A stretch of DNA of 64,000 nt from Spirometra erinaceieuropaei (lineage: Eukaryota > Platyhelminthes > Cestoda > Diphyllobothriidea > Diphyllobothriidae): positions 1,006,393-1,070,392 of the forward strand of contig CACRXP010000152.1 of the NCBI GenBank assembly GCA_902702965.1, written 5' to 3'. The position numbers were made by a program, and so were the translations under genes. Shown here piece after piece: positions 8,661-19,134 of the stretch (position 1 is the first letter of the stretch; each line of letters begins with the position of its first letter). The notes below the pieces were generated by a model, which was not told the origin of the DNA, did no database searches, and saw only the letters and a list, made by a program, of their open reading frames with translations.

Positions 8661-9700
8661 TTTGCTTTGACATTTAGACCGAAGGTGGACTCCGACTCGC
8701 ACGCCATATGGTCCCTCCCAACATGTACCTAGCAACAGTGAGGACAGCTGGTGCCTCACACGGGTAGGAATGTTGTAAGATCACACTGCGAGGCAGCCAT
8801 TGCAGTCTGGTCCGCATCCCTGAGAGGAACCGAGTCAGTTTTCTGGTTGACAGCTCTCAGTGGGAGGCCCTGATAGATTAAAGCATGCCGGATTGTATCG
8901 ATAAAAGCGCTAGTTAAACAGGTTGGAGGGGGGGGGGAAGGGGGGTGGAGTAACGGCACTTGGTCACAGTCTCTGGTGACGTTTTCCGTTCGTCCAAACA
9001 GACTGACCTGGGACTGGAGTCTGTTCTTGCAGGGGGGACGGCAACGGTATAGAGAAGGATCCCACTTAACTGTCAGTAGACTGTGGATCGTGCCATAGGT
9101 GATTTATGGTAAAGGAAGTTTTATGGGCGGGGCAGCACGCTAGACAGTAAGCTGACAAAGTGGAATAAAACACAGAAATTGCTTGGATTTATGCCGAAAG
9201 GCTTATCCTACGCTACTGTACGACAACGGAAATGAGAGTAGTAATCAAATAGTAAACAAAAAGCAAATTTCACAAAATAGCGGATTCTGAATTAAGGTGT
9301 GAAGTGGTGGGAAGTAATCCTTGTCGGCAGTGTAATTCCTGCAACAGCCTGCAAATGTATGCCAGGCTAAAACCCCATATGACACGATTCACAGTCTACG
9401 GACAGTTAAGTGAGGTCCTTCTCTATACCGTTGTCGGCGGGACTTGTTGGCAGGAGCAGGCCGTCGCTAGCGTTACTACTCTGCGTACTTGCAATCATCG
9501 CCACCTATCAGTGAGTGTGAAGGTGTTCGACAAGAGGCTTTCGGGGCCAGAACACGCGGCCAGAATGATAGCAGTTGAGAGGAGTTTTTTTTACCCTTAT
9601 TCTGTCCACCGACGCCGTGGAAGGGTAGCTGCTAATAGTAGCACCTTTGTTGCGATGCGAAAGGTGGTTTACCCCAAGGCATTTGAGCGAGATCCTCAAG
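8661..9700. other. Intronic sequence with a short inverted repeat
   Basis: A G-run (about 8925-8945) precedes ggcaacggtatagagaagga (about 9040-9059), which returns inverted at about 9417-9436. A + frame of 142 codons (9304-9732) has no recognisable domain and runs into telomere-like sequence. I do not call a gene. Confidence 0.4.
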
Positions 9701-9705
9701 CTGTT

Positions 9706-9765
9706 GCTGTTGGGGTTAGGGGTTGGGGTTAGAGGTTAGGGGTTAGGTGTTAGGCTGGGGCTTGC
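9706..9765 (+). repeat. Interstitial telomere-like repeats
   Basis: Degenerate TTAGGG-type units: ggggttagg, ggttggggttag, aggttaggggttagg, tgttagg. The G-rich strand is the + strand. Similar degenerate arrays occur at 23455-23730 and, in the opposite orientation, near 40565 and 56019. Confidence 0.7.
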
Positions 9766-9799
9766 CTATTGCAGGTACGGGTACAAAATAAGATCTGAC

Positions 9800-10100
9800 C
9801 TAACTGTGCTTAACAACAGTACCAATCTCGAAATGTCGTAAGTTAGGACATCTACTGTATGTAGGTACTGACTTTTGCCTGACAACTTGCACTGGCAACC
9901 GGGCAATTTCCTGTTGGTTCTGCATTTCGTCTGTCCTTTTTGGGGAGTGTGGAGCAACTTTTCTTGTACAGCGGATTTTGCTGTTATGCTGACGAGTCGG
10001 GGTACGATATGTACGAGTGTGATTGCATGCGTCTTGAAAGTATTGGAATTTCTGTCGAGCGCTGCTGTTTTGAGTTACAAACGAACCGAAGGTAACCATA
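9800..10100. other. Intronic sequence, unannotated
   Basis: Short overlapping frames on both strands up to 99 codons, none recognisable. The PLE remnant begins just after. Confidence 0.35.
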
Positions 10101-10109
10101 AGACGCGCA

Positions 10110-10810
10110 GTGGGCAGCTCGAAAGACCCACTGCCTCACCGAGGGACGTCTGACATTGTTTTCTGGACAGACTGCAGTTGCGTACAAAGAAACTGCAATG
10201 GAGATACGGGAAAACTATTCTGGGCGCGATTAACCGAACACGNNNNNNNNNNNNNNNNNNNNNNNNNNNNNNNNNNNNNNNNNNNNNNNNNNNNNNNNNN
10301 NNNNNNNNNNNNNNNNNNNNNNNNNNNNNNNNNNNNNNNNNNNNNNNNNNNNNNNNNNNNNNNNNNNNNNNNNNNNNCTGACTTCAACTTCCTGGGTCGC
10401 TCGACGCAGCCCATGCCCACGCATTTGACGAGGTCAAAATCATCACGTGAGGCGACAACCGCTTGAGTCGCGGGCTCTTTGATTCTGGCCCGTTGTTTAA
10501 GTACAGCCGCCAGGATAACCTCGCTCTTTATTCCCTATCAACGCTTTGCTTGAGCGAATTGATTAGTCATGCGGGGCTAGCACAGGTGGACGGTACTTCT
10601 GACGACAGAACGGGTAGGCCGAATTGCCTGGCAATCAACACGCTAATCACAAATACGGATGGCGAGGTGCATTCTATAAATGCTGCCCCTCCTGTGCATT
10701 CATACCCCCTGCCACTTGCCATCTTTGGGATTGGGTCAAAGTGTGGATCCGGAACACCGATCGGATGTAATTCCTGTTCCAGCTGCCGAGGAGCCACTGC
10801 CTCAAGTGCT
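10110..10810 (+). pseudogene. Penelope-like element remnant: GIY-YIG domain and 3' region
   Basis: The + strand reads SSKDPLPHRGTSDIVFWTDC and then NCNGDTGKLFWARLTEH, matching the start of a PLE GIY-YIG endonuclease (consensus KDPLPRQETSxVVYWI, CxCGQxNYVGETG, RIxEH). An assembly gap removes the middle. After it, fragments of the DNRxSRELLESW and INK motifs appear in shifted frames (about 10450-10530). The stretch 10640-10800 follows the same 3' region as the copies at 13800-14060 and 40190-40370. The domain would nick DNA for target-primed reverse transcription, but this copy is dead. Confidence 0.75.
10243..10377. other. Assembly gap (135 N)
   Basis: Unresolved bases. The gap falls inside a repeat (a PLE GIY-YIG domain), a likely cause of the assembly failure. 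Frames spanning it are unreliable. Confidence 1.
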
Positions 10811-11740
10811 TCCGGTAACTCGCTTACATGCAGTTTATAACTGACAACGAGGACTGAAATATGTTGTCTAATGCTGGCCTGTGAACTCAAGAATGCAACC
10901 TGGGTGACTAGATTGCTGCAGATAATGTTTAGTTAGGAAGATACTTGTAGAGCATTGGATTCCTTCCTGGGCCCCAAGGTTTGTGAGCATCTGCTATATC
11001 ATGATCAGCAAACCATGCCCCTCGAAGTCTGGTGTTTGCTGCTTCTCTGACGGTAGATGCGCTTGCGCTCCCGCTGCGTACACAGGTCGTGCGCATCGCT
11101 GCCCAGTCATCCACGTCCGTTCTGTTGTTGTCGTTGGTCAAAACTCCGGTGAAGCGTTTGTTGTGAACCAGAGGGTGTGGAGTGGAGCGCCAATGTGCGG
11201 ATCCGGCCGCACCGTTTACCTGCTCCCCCCCCGTCTGCGGTCTTCTTGACTCTGTCTTGACACCGGGCCGAGGTGGGGAGGGGGAGAGAGTGCGGTAGGT
11301 GCTGCAAAAACCTGCACACGCGAGCCACTGTGAGTGCTTTATCTTTCTGTGGAGCGCACGGTAGACGTCGTCGGATGCAACGGTTGGACCATCAGATCCC
11401 TTCGTTTTTACCATGACAGCGGTGTTTATGATAGCAGCCGCGAGGTGTCAGTAGTATGGATATTAACGGTAGTGATTATGATAGCAACGAAATCAGGCGT
11501 GCATCTTTTGGAAATAACCATATGATTTAACCCTTCTTCTTAAAATTAATACCACTTTAACGACCTTGATGTGGAAGATTGTGTTTTTTTGGTGTTTTTT
11601 GATGCAGCCATTGTATGTCTGTCAACTTAGACAGTCGTCATCTGACCGAAGTAGGTTTTTTAAAAGGCTGGTGGTCGCCAAACATGTACGCGCCGGACCT
11701 ACTCACCATCCCACCAAAAAAACTTTTTATACAGTCAATA
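10811..11740. other. Intronic sequence, unannotated
   Basis: Minus-strand frames up to 161 codons (10929-11414) and overlapping + frames show no recognisable motif. GC content is raised around 11000-11300. A fragment near 11270-11310 weakly resembles the gcgcaagt dispersed repeat. Confidence 0.35.
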
Positions 11741-11744
11741 GCCG

Positions 11745-11910
11745 ATCTCAGGAAATGTTAACCTAGATTCTGAAATGTATTTTCGACTAGGAATGTCTTA
11801 TTAATTAACGCGCAGCACAATCACAAGATATTTCAGTGACGCCAGGACGCCAGCTTTCCAATGCACTTCCTTTCGGCCGCCTTCAAAAGCCACACTAGGT
11901 AGAAGATTAT
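11745..11910 (+). repeat. TA fold-back element, left-arm fragment
   Basis: Blocks ctgaaatgtattttcgact, gcagcacaatcacaagatatttcag and ccagctttccaatgcacttc follow the left arm of the family. The fragment ends next to the complete element that begins at 11917. Confidence 0.55.
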
Positions 11911-11916
11911 AACTTA

Positions 11917-12857
11917 CAGTAGGTGGGCTAACTAATGAAATGTCAGCCGAAATTCCAAAAGGCGTTTTCGTTTCGAGAAGATTCATTAAATAGGGTCGTA
12001 AAACAAATCTTCATGCAGCGGAATTCTGTAATAATTCAGCTACCTCAAACACCGGCCTTCGAACGAACTTCTTTCCGTCCGCGTGTAAAAACGTATCTGT
12101 AAAAATGACTAATTAGGTAGCACGACTTATCATTGATTTGCGGTGCCCTTAAAATTTCAATTATATTTCATGGAAAAAATGCATAAAAATGTTCATTCAT
12201 TTACTCTTTTGGTAGAAAATTACGTCTTCTTCATTATTTATACTCGAAGGAAGGGCATAATTCAGTTTTCAAAAACTTCCAATTCCCGAGTAATTTCGAA
12301 ACCGACCTGCCATTCAGGGTTTTCGAACTACAAGCCATATATTTTCCGCGTACGAAAAACCACACATTTTCTTACAGTATTAAGAGGATCCCATATGGGG
12401 TTCATCATTTGGCAGTGGTTTTGAGCCATATTGTTAACTTTACAAGCCACATTGGCAAATTCATAGACACGACATTTTATGAACGGCCATTCCACGGTAT
12501 TAAAAAATCTCATAATTTGTAACCTTTTTAAAACCTAATTATATCCCTTCGAGTATAAAATTGGAAGAAGACGTAATTATGTGCATTTTTTCCCATGAAA
12601 TATAATTGAATTTTCAAGGGCTTCGAAAATCAATGAGAAAAAGGCATGCTACTTAAGTAGTCATTTTTTACAGAGTACAGTTTTTGCATGCAACCGGAGA
12701 GAAGTTCGTTTGAAAGCCGGCATCTTGAGGTAACTGGATTATTATAGAATTATGCTGCCTTATCATTAGTTTTACAACCCCACTTAATTAATCTTTTTCG
12801 AAACGAAAGCGCATTTCGCAATTTCGGTTAACATTTCATGGGTTAGCCCACCTACTG
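11917..12857. mobile_element. TA fold-back element (MITE-like), complete, 941 bp
   Basis: The termini are inverted: CAGTAGGTGGGCTAAC at the left and the reverse complement at the right, continuing as imperfect arms through the atgaaatgtcagc, cgttttcgtttcgag, gcagcggaattc and catggaaaaaatgc blocks. The element is flanked on both sides by TA (11915-11916, 12858-12859), the hallmark of Tc1/mariner-type insertion. No transposase frame, so non-autonomous. The longest frame (93 codons) is repeat-derived. Confidence 0.85.
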
Positions 12858-12861
12858 TATT

Positions 12862-13240
12862 TAGTGCAATGTATTTTATAGAAAATGTACACAAAATATC
12901 CTTTCTTTTAATAATTTGGTAACAAATTAAGTCCGCTTCGAATTTTGTACTGTGTTAAAGGGTATCTTTCTAGTAGTAGCGGGCGCTCACTGATCGTTCT
13001 TACGGAACTCACTCGTTCCGTTGTGCCTTATGGGCTCTCTCTCGAGCCCAACCAGCAGCCACACAGCGGCGCATGATATAGGCAGAATGGCATCACCGAC
13101 AAAGACCAGTCTCCCTTGTCTTTGTCGGTAATGCCATTCTGCCGGTATCTTTCTATTCTGTTTTTTTGTAATTTTGGAATTTTTCAAGACGGTGGAATGT
13201 CCATTCAAATGACATCGTATCTGTGCGTTTATTGGTGTTC
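12862..13240 (+). repeat. TA fold-back element fragment split by a SINE
   Basis: The pieces 12865-12972 (gtattttatagaaaatgtac, aataatttggtaacaaatt) and 13156-13240 (attttggaatttttcaagac, ggaatgtccattcaaatgac) follow the middle of the fold-back family. The SINE at 12973-13143 was inserted between them. Confidence 0.55.
12973..13143 (-). mobile_element. Ribozyme SINE tail insertion with 12-bp TSD and palindromic end
   Basis: Contains the tail half of the SINE in minus-strand sense (gggcgctcactgatcg to gcgcatgatataggcagaatg). It is flanked by a perfect 12-base direct repeat, ggtatctttcta (12961-12972 and 13144-13155), showing target-primed or similar insertion. The right end is a 63-base palindrome (13081-13143) made of ggcagaatggcatcaccgac and its inverted copy around cagtctccctt. 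The hammerhead core and tRNA head are absent. Confidence 0.85.
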
Positions 13241-13260
13241 CTGATGATGTATATAACGTG

Positions 13261-14060
13261 TTCTACATCGCCTACAGAACGAACAGGCGAGTTCGAGGTT
13301 GCATTTCAGAAGACGAAGATCCGATCACTGAAATAAGAAATTGATTGGCTTGACGCTTCGGGCGCCAAGTCGTGAGGCCGAAAGACCTACTGTCACGGCA
13401 GGAAACTCCTGAAGTCGTATACTGGATCTGATGCAGCTGCGGACAAAGCAACTACGTCGGAGAGACTGGGAGATTACTCCGTACGCGAATTGTTGAGCAC
13501 GCAGCAGCAGTGAGGCGGGTAGACACTACCTCTCAGATGGCGGCTCCTTCAACGGGACTCGACCATATTTTCAAGTTTCAAAAGGCCGAAATCCATACAA
13601 GGGTTGACAACCGCGTGAGCCGCGAGCTGCTCGAGTCCTGGTTCTCAGGTCCGCAATCCATCAACAAGCACAGTGACCTCTGGTTACCGTATTCCGTGCT
13701 GAGATTTTCTCTGGGCGGGAGAATCAGTGACGTGGGGAGGGGGAGGGCGCGGGCGAGCAATTATCCCGGTGACAGTGAGCCAAATGGCCGAGCAATAATC
13801 ACACCAGCATCCAACACGGATGGCGAGCTCACGGCCATTAACGACTCGGACGCGAACTGACAAGCCACCATCGCATCAATTACGACCCCAGCGGTGATTG
13901 CGAGAGCTGTTAATTACAGTGCGCATATGTTCACACGGCAGCCACGTGCTATAAATACTGCACTCCTTGTGCCACCTTCACCTCTATCTGCGAATGTCTC
14001 TGATGCTGGGTTCGAGTGAGAATCCGGAACGTCAGGCCAATAAGTTTCTTGTTCCAGCGA
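13261..14060 (+). pseudogene. Penelope-like element remnant: GIY-YIG domain and 3' end
   Basis: Translating from about 13357 gives RPKDLLSRQETPEVVYWI, a stop, then CSCGQSNYVGETGRLLRTRI, VEHAAAVRR and, to 13860, a region with VSRELLESWFSGPQSINK. These are the GIY-YIG landmarks of PLEs: the Tyr of VVY, the Tyr of NYVG, the Arg of TRI, and the Glu of LLESW. One in-frame TGA (about 13423) interrupts it and the upstream reverse transcriptase is gone. The 3' region to about 14060 carries a hammerhead-like motif. Confidence 0.85.
13996..14037 (+). ncRNA. Hammerhead-like motif at PLE 3' end, degenerate
   Basis: GTCT (13996-13999) can pair with AGGC (14034-14037). CTGATGC replaces CTGATGA, and GGAA replaces GAAA. 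The GTC cleavage triplet (14031-14033) is intact and is followed by ccaataag. The homologous motif at 40067-40108 keeps both core boxes, so I read this as a decayed copy. Confidence 0.45.
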
Positions 14061-14084
14061 TCGCACCTTCGTTTTCCGTATTCT

Positions 14085-14560
14085 GCATCCACTGCGAAAT
14101 GTTATGAGTCCGACATGACATCTTCATAGCGCACAGAGAAATTTAGGATTTTGCCTACATGGAAATCATAGACTGTAGACTGTAAACCCTAAACGCAAAT
14201 GCAACGGTAGATAAGGCTAAAAATTATTCCGAACTTGAACGGCTTTCATAAAACGACATGCACTTTCTTCATGCAGCATATTTGAAGCAAATGTGGTTAG
14301 CTACCAAATGCGCACATAAGGAATGTTTTTGAGTATGTCTTCTCATCTATACATTTAAATTTATACGGGCATGAAACGTAAGTGAGGAAAACGCGTACTG
14401 CATACCTAGTCAGTTTTTACCCAGTACGATTTTTGAGGGCGGCAAGGGGGAAGTACCTTCGAAAGCGGGCTCCCGACACACCTTGAAGTTATGCTGCATG
14501 ATAATCAGTTTGACAACCCCGCCAAAGGTAATCCTACCTAATCGACAACACATATCAGGG
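14085..14560 (-). repeat. TA fold-back element, right-half fragment
   Basis: Contains the centre (taaaccctaaacgcaaatgc) and right arm (gcgggctcccgacac, gaagttatgctgcatgataatc, aatcctacctaatcg) of the fold-back family. The terminal TIR is lost near the trm5 acceptor. Confidence 0.6.
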
Positions 14561-14677
14561 CCTAGGTTATCCCTTCATGAGACTGGTCATTGACTGTGCG
14601 TCTCGCCTTCTGCCTTGTGTGCCCTTCCCATGCAAACACTTCCTTGAATGACACTTTTTCTTGCTGCCTCAACCCAG

Positions 14678-15241
14678 ACCCTTCTGCCTCACTACTACGA
14701 GCACACCACCGCTCTGGGACTTGAAGAGTTACCGACCGTGGATGCAACAAACACCAGCACTTCGAACGCGTTCTTCATGCTGATGAATCTCCCCGGTCTT
14801 GCCCCCGAATTTCTGGATGCCCTCACAGACGGCAGTGCTGGGTGGCAGGACCCCACCGAGGGCCAGTGCCGCCCGCGATGGCTCTCTCCGCCAATCAGAA
14901 CGCGCTGTTACTGCTTCGTGCGCCACGCAGATCTCGCCCTCGAGTCGGCGGCTAAGGGCCCGACGGCCAAGAGGGCGGACATCAAGCTGGCGGACGCGGA
15001 TCGAGAGGCCGAGGCCCGCGTGCTGCGTGCTCTGAATGCTCACACCGTCTGCCGTGACGGCCCTGCGCGACATCCCCACCCGCAGCCTGGCCGTCCGTTG
15101 ATCTGTGATTGGAAGGTTCGGTTTGTGCGCAATGTGGCACCCTACAAGGACATGTACTGTGTGGAGTTTTCACTCTATCTGCCCGAGGTGTCGCTGCCGC
15201 CCTCCGATCCTAACGACTGCAAACGCCCACGCATTGAGTAG
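14678..15241 (+). CDS. trm5: tRNA (guanine37-N1) methyltransferase Trm5, terminal exon
   Basis: This exon holds the C-terminal half of the catalytic domain: 187 codons and a TAG stop (15239-15241). The MNLPGLAPEFLDAL segment contains the conserved Trm5 NLP motif of the active site; FVRHADLALESA and KVRFVRNVAPYKDMYCVEF match later conserved blocks, and it ends KRPRIE. The start is set by a good acceptor (tttttcttgctgcctcaacccag ends at 14677) in phase 0, matching the donor at 6878. A longer open frame begins at 14648 inside the polypyrimidine tract. Sequence here is far more GC-rich than the flanks, as expected for coding DNA. An insertion-like segment lies between MNLP and VRNVAP (residues about 60-140 of the exon). 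I saw no clear polyadenylation signal close downstream. Confidence 0.88.
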   Translation, partial: TLLPHYYEHTTALGLEELPTVDATNTSTSNAFFMLMNLPGLAPEFLDALTDGSAGWQDPTEGQCRPRWLSPPIRTRCYCFVRHADLALESAAKGPTAKRADIKLADADREAEARVLRALNAHTVCRDGPARHPHPQPGRPLICDWKVRFVRNVAPYKDMYCVEFSLYLPEVSLPPSDPNDCKRPRIE

Positions 15242-15449
15242 AGTTTTGTAGAAAATGAAAGAACCGTTACCTTTTTTTCCTTGGTCATGGGTCTCACTGG
15301 AGGTCAAGTGTCAATCCGCGGTTGCGGTGATCTAGGAAGTGAATTCCAAAAGTTGGTTATTTTAAGAATTGGGAACTTGTTGCTGAGTTAATGTTGAGGT
15401 CAAACTAGCAGCAGGCCTTTCGGTTTGGTACGGGAATACGGACTCTCGG

Positions 15450-15765
15450 TACTGTAGGTTGTGTATATTCCTGATCGAAAACCGACAGGGCAACGGGCTC
15501 GTGGCCCAGTAGCATTAGACTTCGAACTAACAGGTCGCGAGTGTGAGCCTCGGGTGTTCCACACGTCGGGGTTGGGTATGACTGGCTGACGACGGCTAAT
15601 AAGCCAGAAATGGCCACTCCAGTCTCTCTTGTCTTTGCGGCAATAACATACTGCCTGCATCATGCGTCGCTGTGCGGCTGCTGGTTGGGCTCGAGAGAGA
15701 GCCCGTAAGGCACAACGGAACGAGTGAGTTCCGTAAGAGCGATCGGTGAACGCCACCTACCAAGG
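15450..15765 (+). repeat. Ribozyme SINE, near-complete monomer
   Basis: In + sense order: cctgatcgaaaaccgacagg, tRNA-like head (gggctcgtggcccagtag; the box-B region aggtcgcgagtgtgagcc is mutated), hammerhead motif (15580-15624), cttgtctttg, then the GC-rich inverted blocks of the tail to cgccacctacc. This permutation (head, ribozyme, tail) is the SINE-like one and spans about 315 bp. Confidence 0.85.
15580..15624 (+). ncRNA. Hammerhead ribozyme motif, cleavage triplet mutated
   Basis: Perfect stem I (GACTGG/CCAGTC), CTGACGA (15586-15592), stem II GGC/GCC and GAAA (15607-15610) are all intact. The cleavage triplet reads ACT instead of ATT: position 16.1 is C (15617), which breaks the A15.1-U16.1 pair. 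Probably inactive. Confidence 0.6.
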
Positions 15766-16089
15766 ACTAGGAGAGTTATGCTTGGGGTTACGGTTTGAAC
15801 AGGGGCGTAGGGCCTTCTGGAATCTAGCTCGAGGCCACCTGCAGTACCCGGGGCCGGAGGAGGGGGTCGATATTCCTGCACCCTGTTGACCCTTCAAGAC
15901 CGCATTAACTGCTAAATTACAGGTTGTTTTTTGCAGTGGGGACGCGTGGTCATTATCACACAGGTGGTTTACTGCCTCCCATTGGGTACAATATCAGTCA
16001 TGTGTTGCATCCCTTTTAAGAGGTTTTTTTTTACTGAAATGTCGTACTGAGATAATGGCTAATTAACCGGCTTCCAAAAGTAGCCGGGA

Positions 16090-16350
16090 CACATAGGAGT
16101 ATCCGTACTGAAGGTGCGTTCACCGATGCGGTCGCGGGAGATGGTAGTTCTGTTGCGCGCCGACGGTAGAACTAGCCCACGGCTGAATGGTGGGACGTTG
16201 ATATTGACAACACTTGGTGACCGGACAGCGCGGTTTCGAATCGAAGGTCCTGTAAACCGGAAGTTGTCTGAAGCGAACTGACAACGACTAATAAGCCAAA
16301 AGTGGTCACCCAGGTCTCTGTTGTCGTCTTCAGTACCCCAACGCAGTTAT
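16090..16350 (+). repeat. Ribozyme SINE relative, strongly diverged
   Basis: The block cgactaataagccaaaagtgg followed by cacccaggtctctgttgtcg, downstream of a box-B-like ggtttcgaatcgaagg, matches the order of tRNA head, hammerhead and cttgtc segment in the SINE. The ribozyme core reads CTGACAA and GAAA is lost. Confidence 0.5.
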
Positions 16351-16359
16351 TAGAGCCGA

Positions 16360-19120
16360 AATGTACATCGGTATGCATTCTAGTAGGCGGCTGGCGGAAT
16401 TTAAAAACGCCTTGCTTACCAAAAGTTCTCGTCCGCAATCCTCGCATTGGTTTCAGTCATTCTATTTTCTGATAGAATCAGATAATTTGAAATGGAGGCA
16501 AGGTTTATTGACGTGGGAAAATTCGACAAGACTGTTCGATTTCCATCTGCAGGTCCATAGCGTCCATGAAGAGACGCATTAAATATCACTGTCTTACGGT
16601 TACGACGAGGAGTGATGTCGAAGAAGCGATAAAGTCCGTTTCTAGTAGGAAATTCTGCCTTTCATAAAAGCAAAATTATCAAGTAGCCTTGATGTATTCT
16701 TCCAGCCGTTTCTGTGATCTTGATAGGTACAAATAGACATATTCGGTCCATGACAGAAACCGCGTATGTAATTAAGAATTACTGATTGGAGGTGTTACTA
16801 CTCGGCGCCCTCAGTTTGTGTACCGAGATGCATTAGAGTATGCATTCGTATTAAAAATGGACCACCCAACGAGTAGCCAATGAGACCTTAAGCCCGTTTG
16901 TAGACAGACACATTTGAAAAGGTCAATTAACCACTCTAATTTATCGAACGTGTCCATCATCCATCGCAGTGCATAATCTGGAAACGCGTAGCGCAATCAT
17001 CCAGGGCACGGTTAGTCGTCATGTGACCACCCGCCTGTGCTGGTAAACCCAAGGCAAACCGCAAATGCGTTCTGCAAGTAGAATGGATCATTTTGTGCCA
17101 CTAGCATGGGATTAAATACTCCCGAGCCCGTTAGGGCGGTGTTCAGAGCGTTGCACGGTGACCAACTGACTTGGCGTTTGACCCTCGGCTTTGAAGCACG
17201 GGTTTGGGGCATTGATATTTGATTACAGCGAATGCACCACTAATGGCCACCCCAGCACCCCGTGTATTTGTCGGTATACACTTCGCAGATAATGCAAACT
17301 TCAGGGGCCGGAAGTTCCATCATGTTGTATGTGCATAAGCACGCTGTTGTTGCTCACTGTTTGCGTAGACGCTAAAGCGTGTTTTGAACAGACGGCCGGA
17401 CACAGCCATGGTGTTCGCCCTCCTCCCTCCCCGGTCGGTTTATTCATATGAGATTATAAACAGGTCTGGAGAGTTGATAGAAACGAATAGGCGAGTCCCG
17501 AGAGGCAGCTGAGAAGATGTGATTGCGGCTTCTGAAATTGAGCCGCTCGGCTCTCCATCCGCATGGGAATTTCCTCATGTGCACTGCTGTTGGTCTATTT
17601 ATTATACACTGGCTTGTTCCCCTTTGTCTGAACTGCAACAATGGGCTCATCTGCACACTACGCTAGCACCGTTTTGAAGGAAGTGTGAGCTGACGCGAAT
17701 TTTTCAACTCCTTCGCCGGAAATTCTTTATGATGTTGACAGTTGCAGTTTTCAACCAATAGATATTGCTTGTAATCTCCAGATGTTACCTGCTTTTCGTA
17801 CCCATTATTATCCACTGTGAATTGAGATCTTTTTTGCTGAAAATTTTGAAACGATGCTTTCAAAATAAAGCGCATCTCCCCCTTATCTCTCTCGGCCAAC
17901 AATTGCTGGAACAAGGGGTTTATTGTTCGGGCGTTTCGGATTCCCATTCAACCCAATCTTCAGAGGCATAGGGAGCGCAGTGTTCGTAGGGTGCAGTTGC
18001 CCAGCGACCACATGCCCACAATAATTGGCAGCATTTACTTTCTGAAGGAATGTAAGTAGTGCGGCTTATAAAAGTCTGGGGTTTCTTCCTTTCAATTACA
18101 GCAAAATCTCCGATGTCGAGTCGTCTAATGATCACCGGATGAGTTTTTGTTAACCGCGAAGCCGATGTCATTGAAATAACTTTTTTATGGAGTTGGGGTC
18201 GCGTTGGGCACAGGAAGATAGGACGGCTAGGGTTAGAGCCTGGAGGGCTAAAGTTAGGATACGGGAATAAGAATCCCTCTTAAATTTGACGCGAGACTCC
18301 CTGTAGTCCTTCTCCATACTTTCGTCTTCGATCTGGGACCATAGTATGGGAGGGGACAAAGAATTGTTACGAAATATGGGCTTAAGTGAACATTCATTGA
18401 ATACGATGCGGCTCTAATTTATGTGTCTTTCCATGCCAGAATAATAGGACTCAAAATGAGCAAATACCTAAGGGAATCGCCTGCAGAATGGCCGAAGTTC
18501 AGTGCTTTGATGTTCTCAGGCGGCTGTGCAGACGCTGCGTATGTGGCTGGCTAGTGCCTTGGCAGTGCGACAATTTCTGTCGGCATCAAACTACCTGCAT
18601 TGAAGTTTGCACGGACAATTCGTTACTGAAGACAACTGACCGTAAAGTGCGTTTTTGTTATAATGGTAAAAGGCAGTAAATTTAAACTGCTTGTGTGCGG
18701 TGCGTGAAGTGTTCCCCGGTTGACCTAGTTGCCTGCACTTGAAAAAAAACCCTGCAAAATGCACTTATGCTTGCCAACTGGGCCATTCGTGCAAGTTCAT
18801 GATTGCTGAGGCCACAGTACAACTTAAAAAAATCCACTTTAACTATCGCCTTAGCAACCACAGTTCGAGTGAAATTGCACTTCAGTAAATCGCCGTTAAA
18901 GGGGGGTTTAACACATCGGTGATACTCCTACTTGAACTCAGTTTACAGTTAGGCGAAGCAAAGAGCAGGCTGTAAGAGTTTCTCTCTGGACGGAAATCGA
19001 GTTTACATAATCACACCCCATGGAAACGAGCTTATCGGTGTATCCTAAAATTAATCATACTCGGCCATTTTTATATCTAAACTCGTTACCGTAGTGGACA
19101 AGTTCACAGTACCGGGCATC
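16360..19120. other. Unannotated sequence
   Basis: About 2.7 kb with only frames of 60-94 codons on either strand, none recognisable. No copy of the window's repeat families was identified here except possible short fragments. Confidence 0.4.
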
Positions 19121-19134
19121 AGAATAATTCAAAA

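Larger units (their letters stand above)
6879..14677 (+). other. trm5: trm5 intron, about 7.8 kb
   Basis: Inferred from matching phase-0 donor (GTAGCT) and acceptor (polypyrimidine run then CCAG) and from protein continuity: FIRQ joins TLLPHYYEH, the spacing expected before the conserved MNLP motif. The intron contains PLE remnants, TA fold-back elements, a SINE, telomere-like repeats and an assembly gap. I recognise no further trm5 exon inside it. Confidence 0.7.

Noticed and set aside
8292..8759. 155-codon minus-strand frame
   Set aside because: No recognisable motif, crosses a dispersed repeat and lies inside the trm5 intron on the opposite strand.
10929..11414. 161-codon minus-strand frame
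   Set aside because: No domain, composition like its GC-rich surroundings, no splice support.
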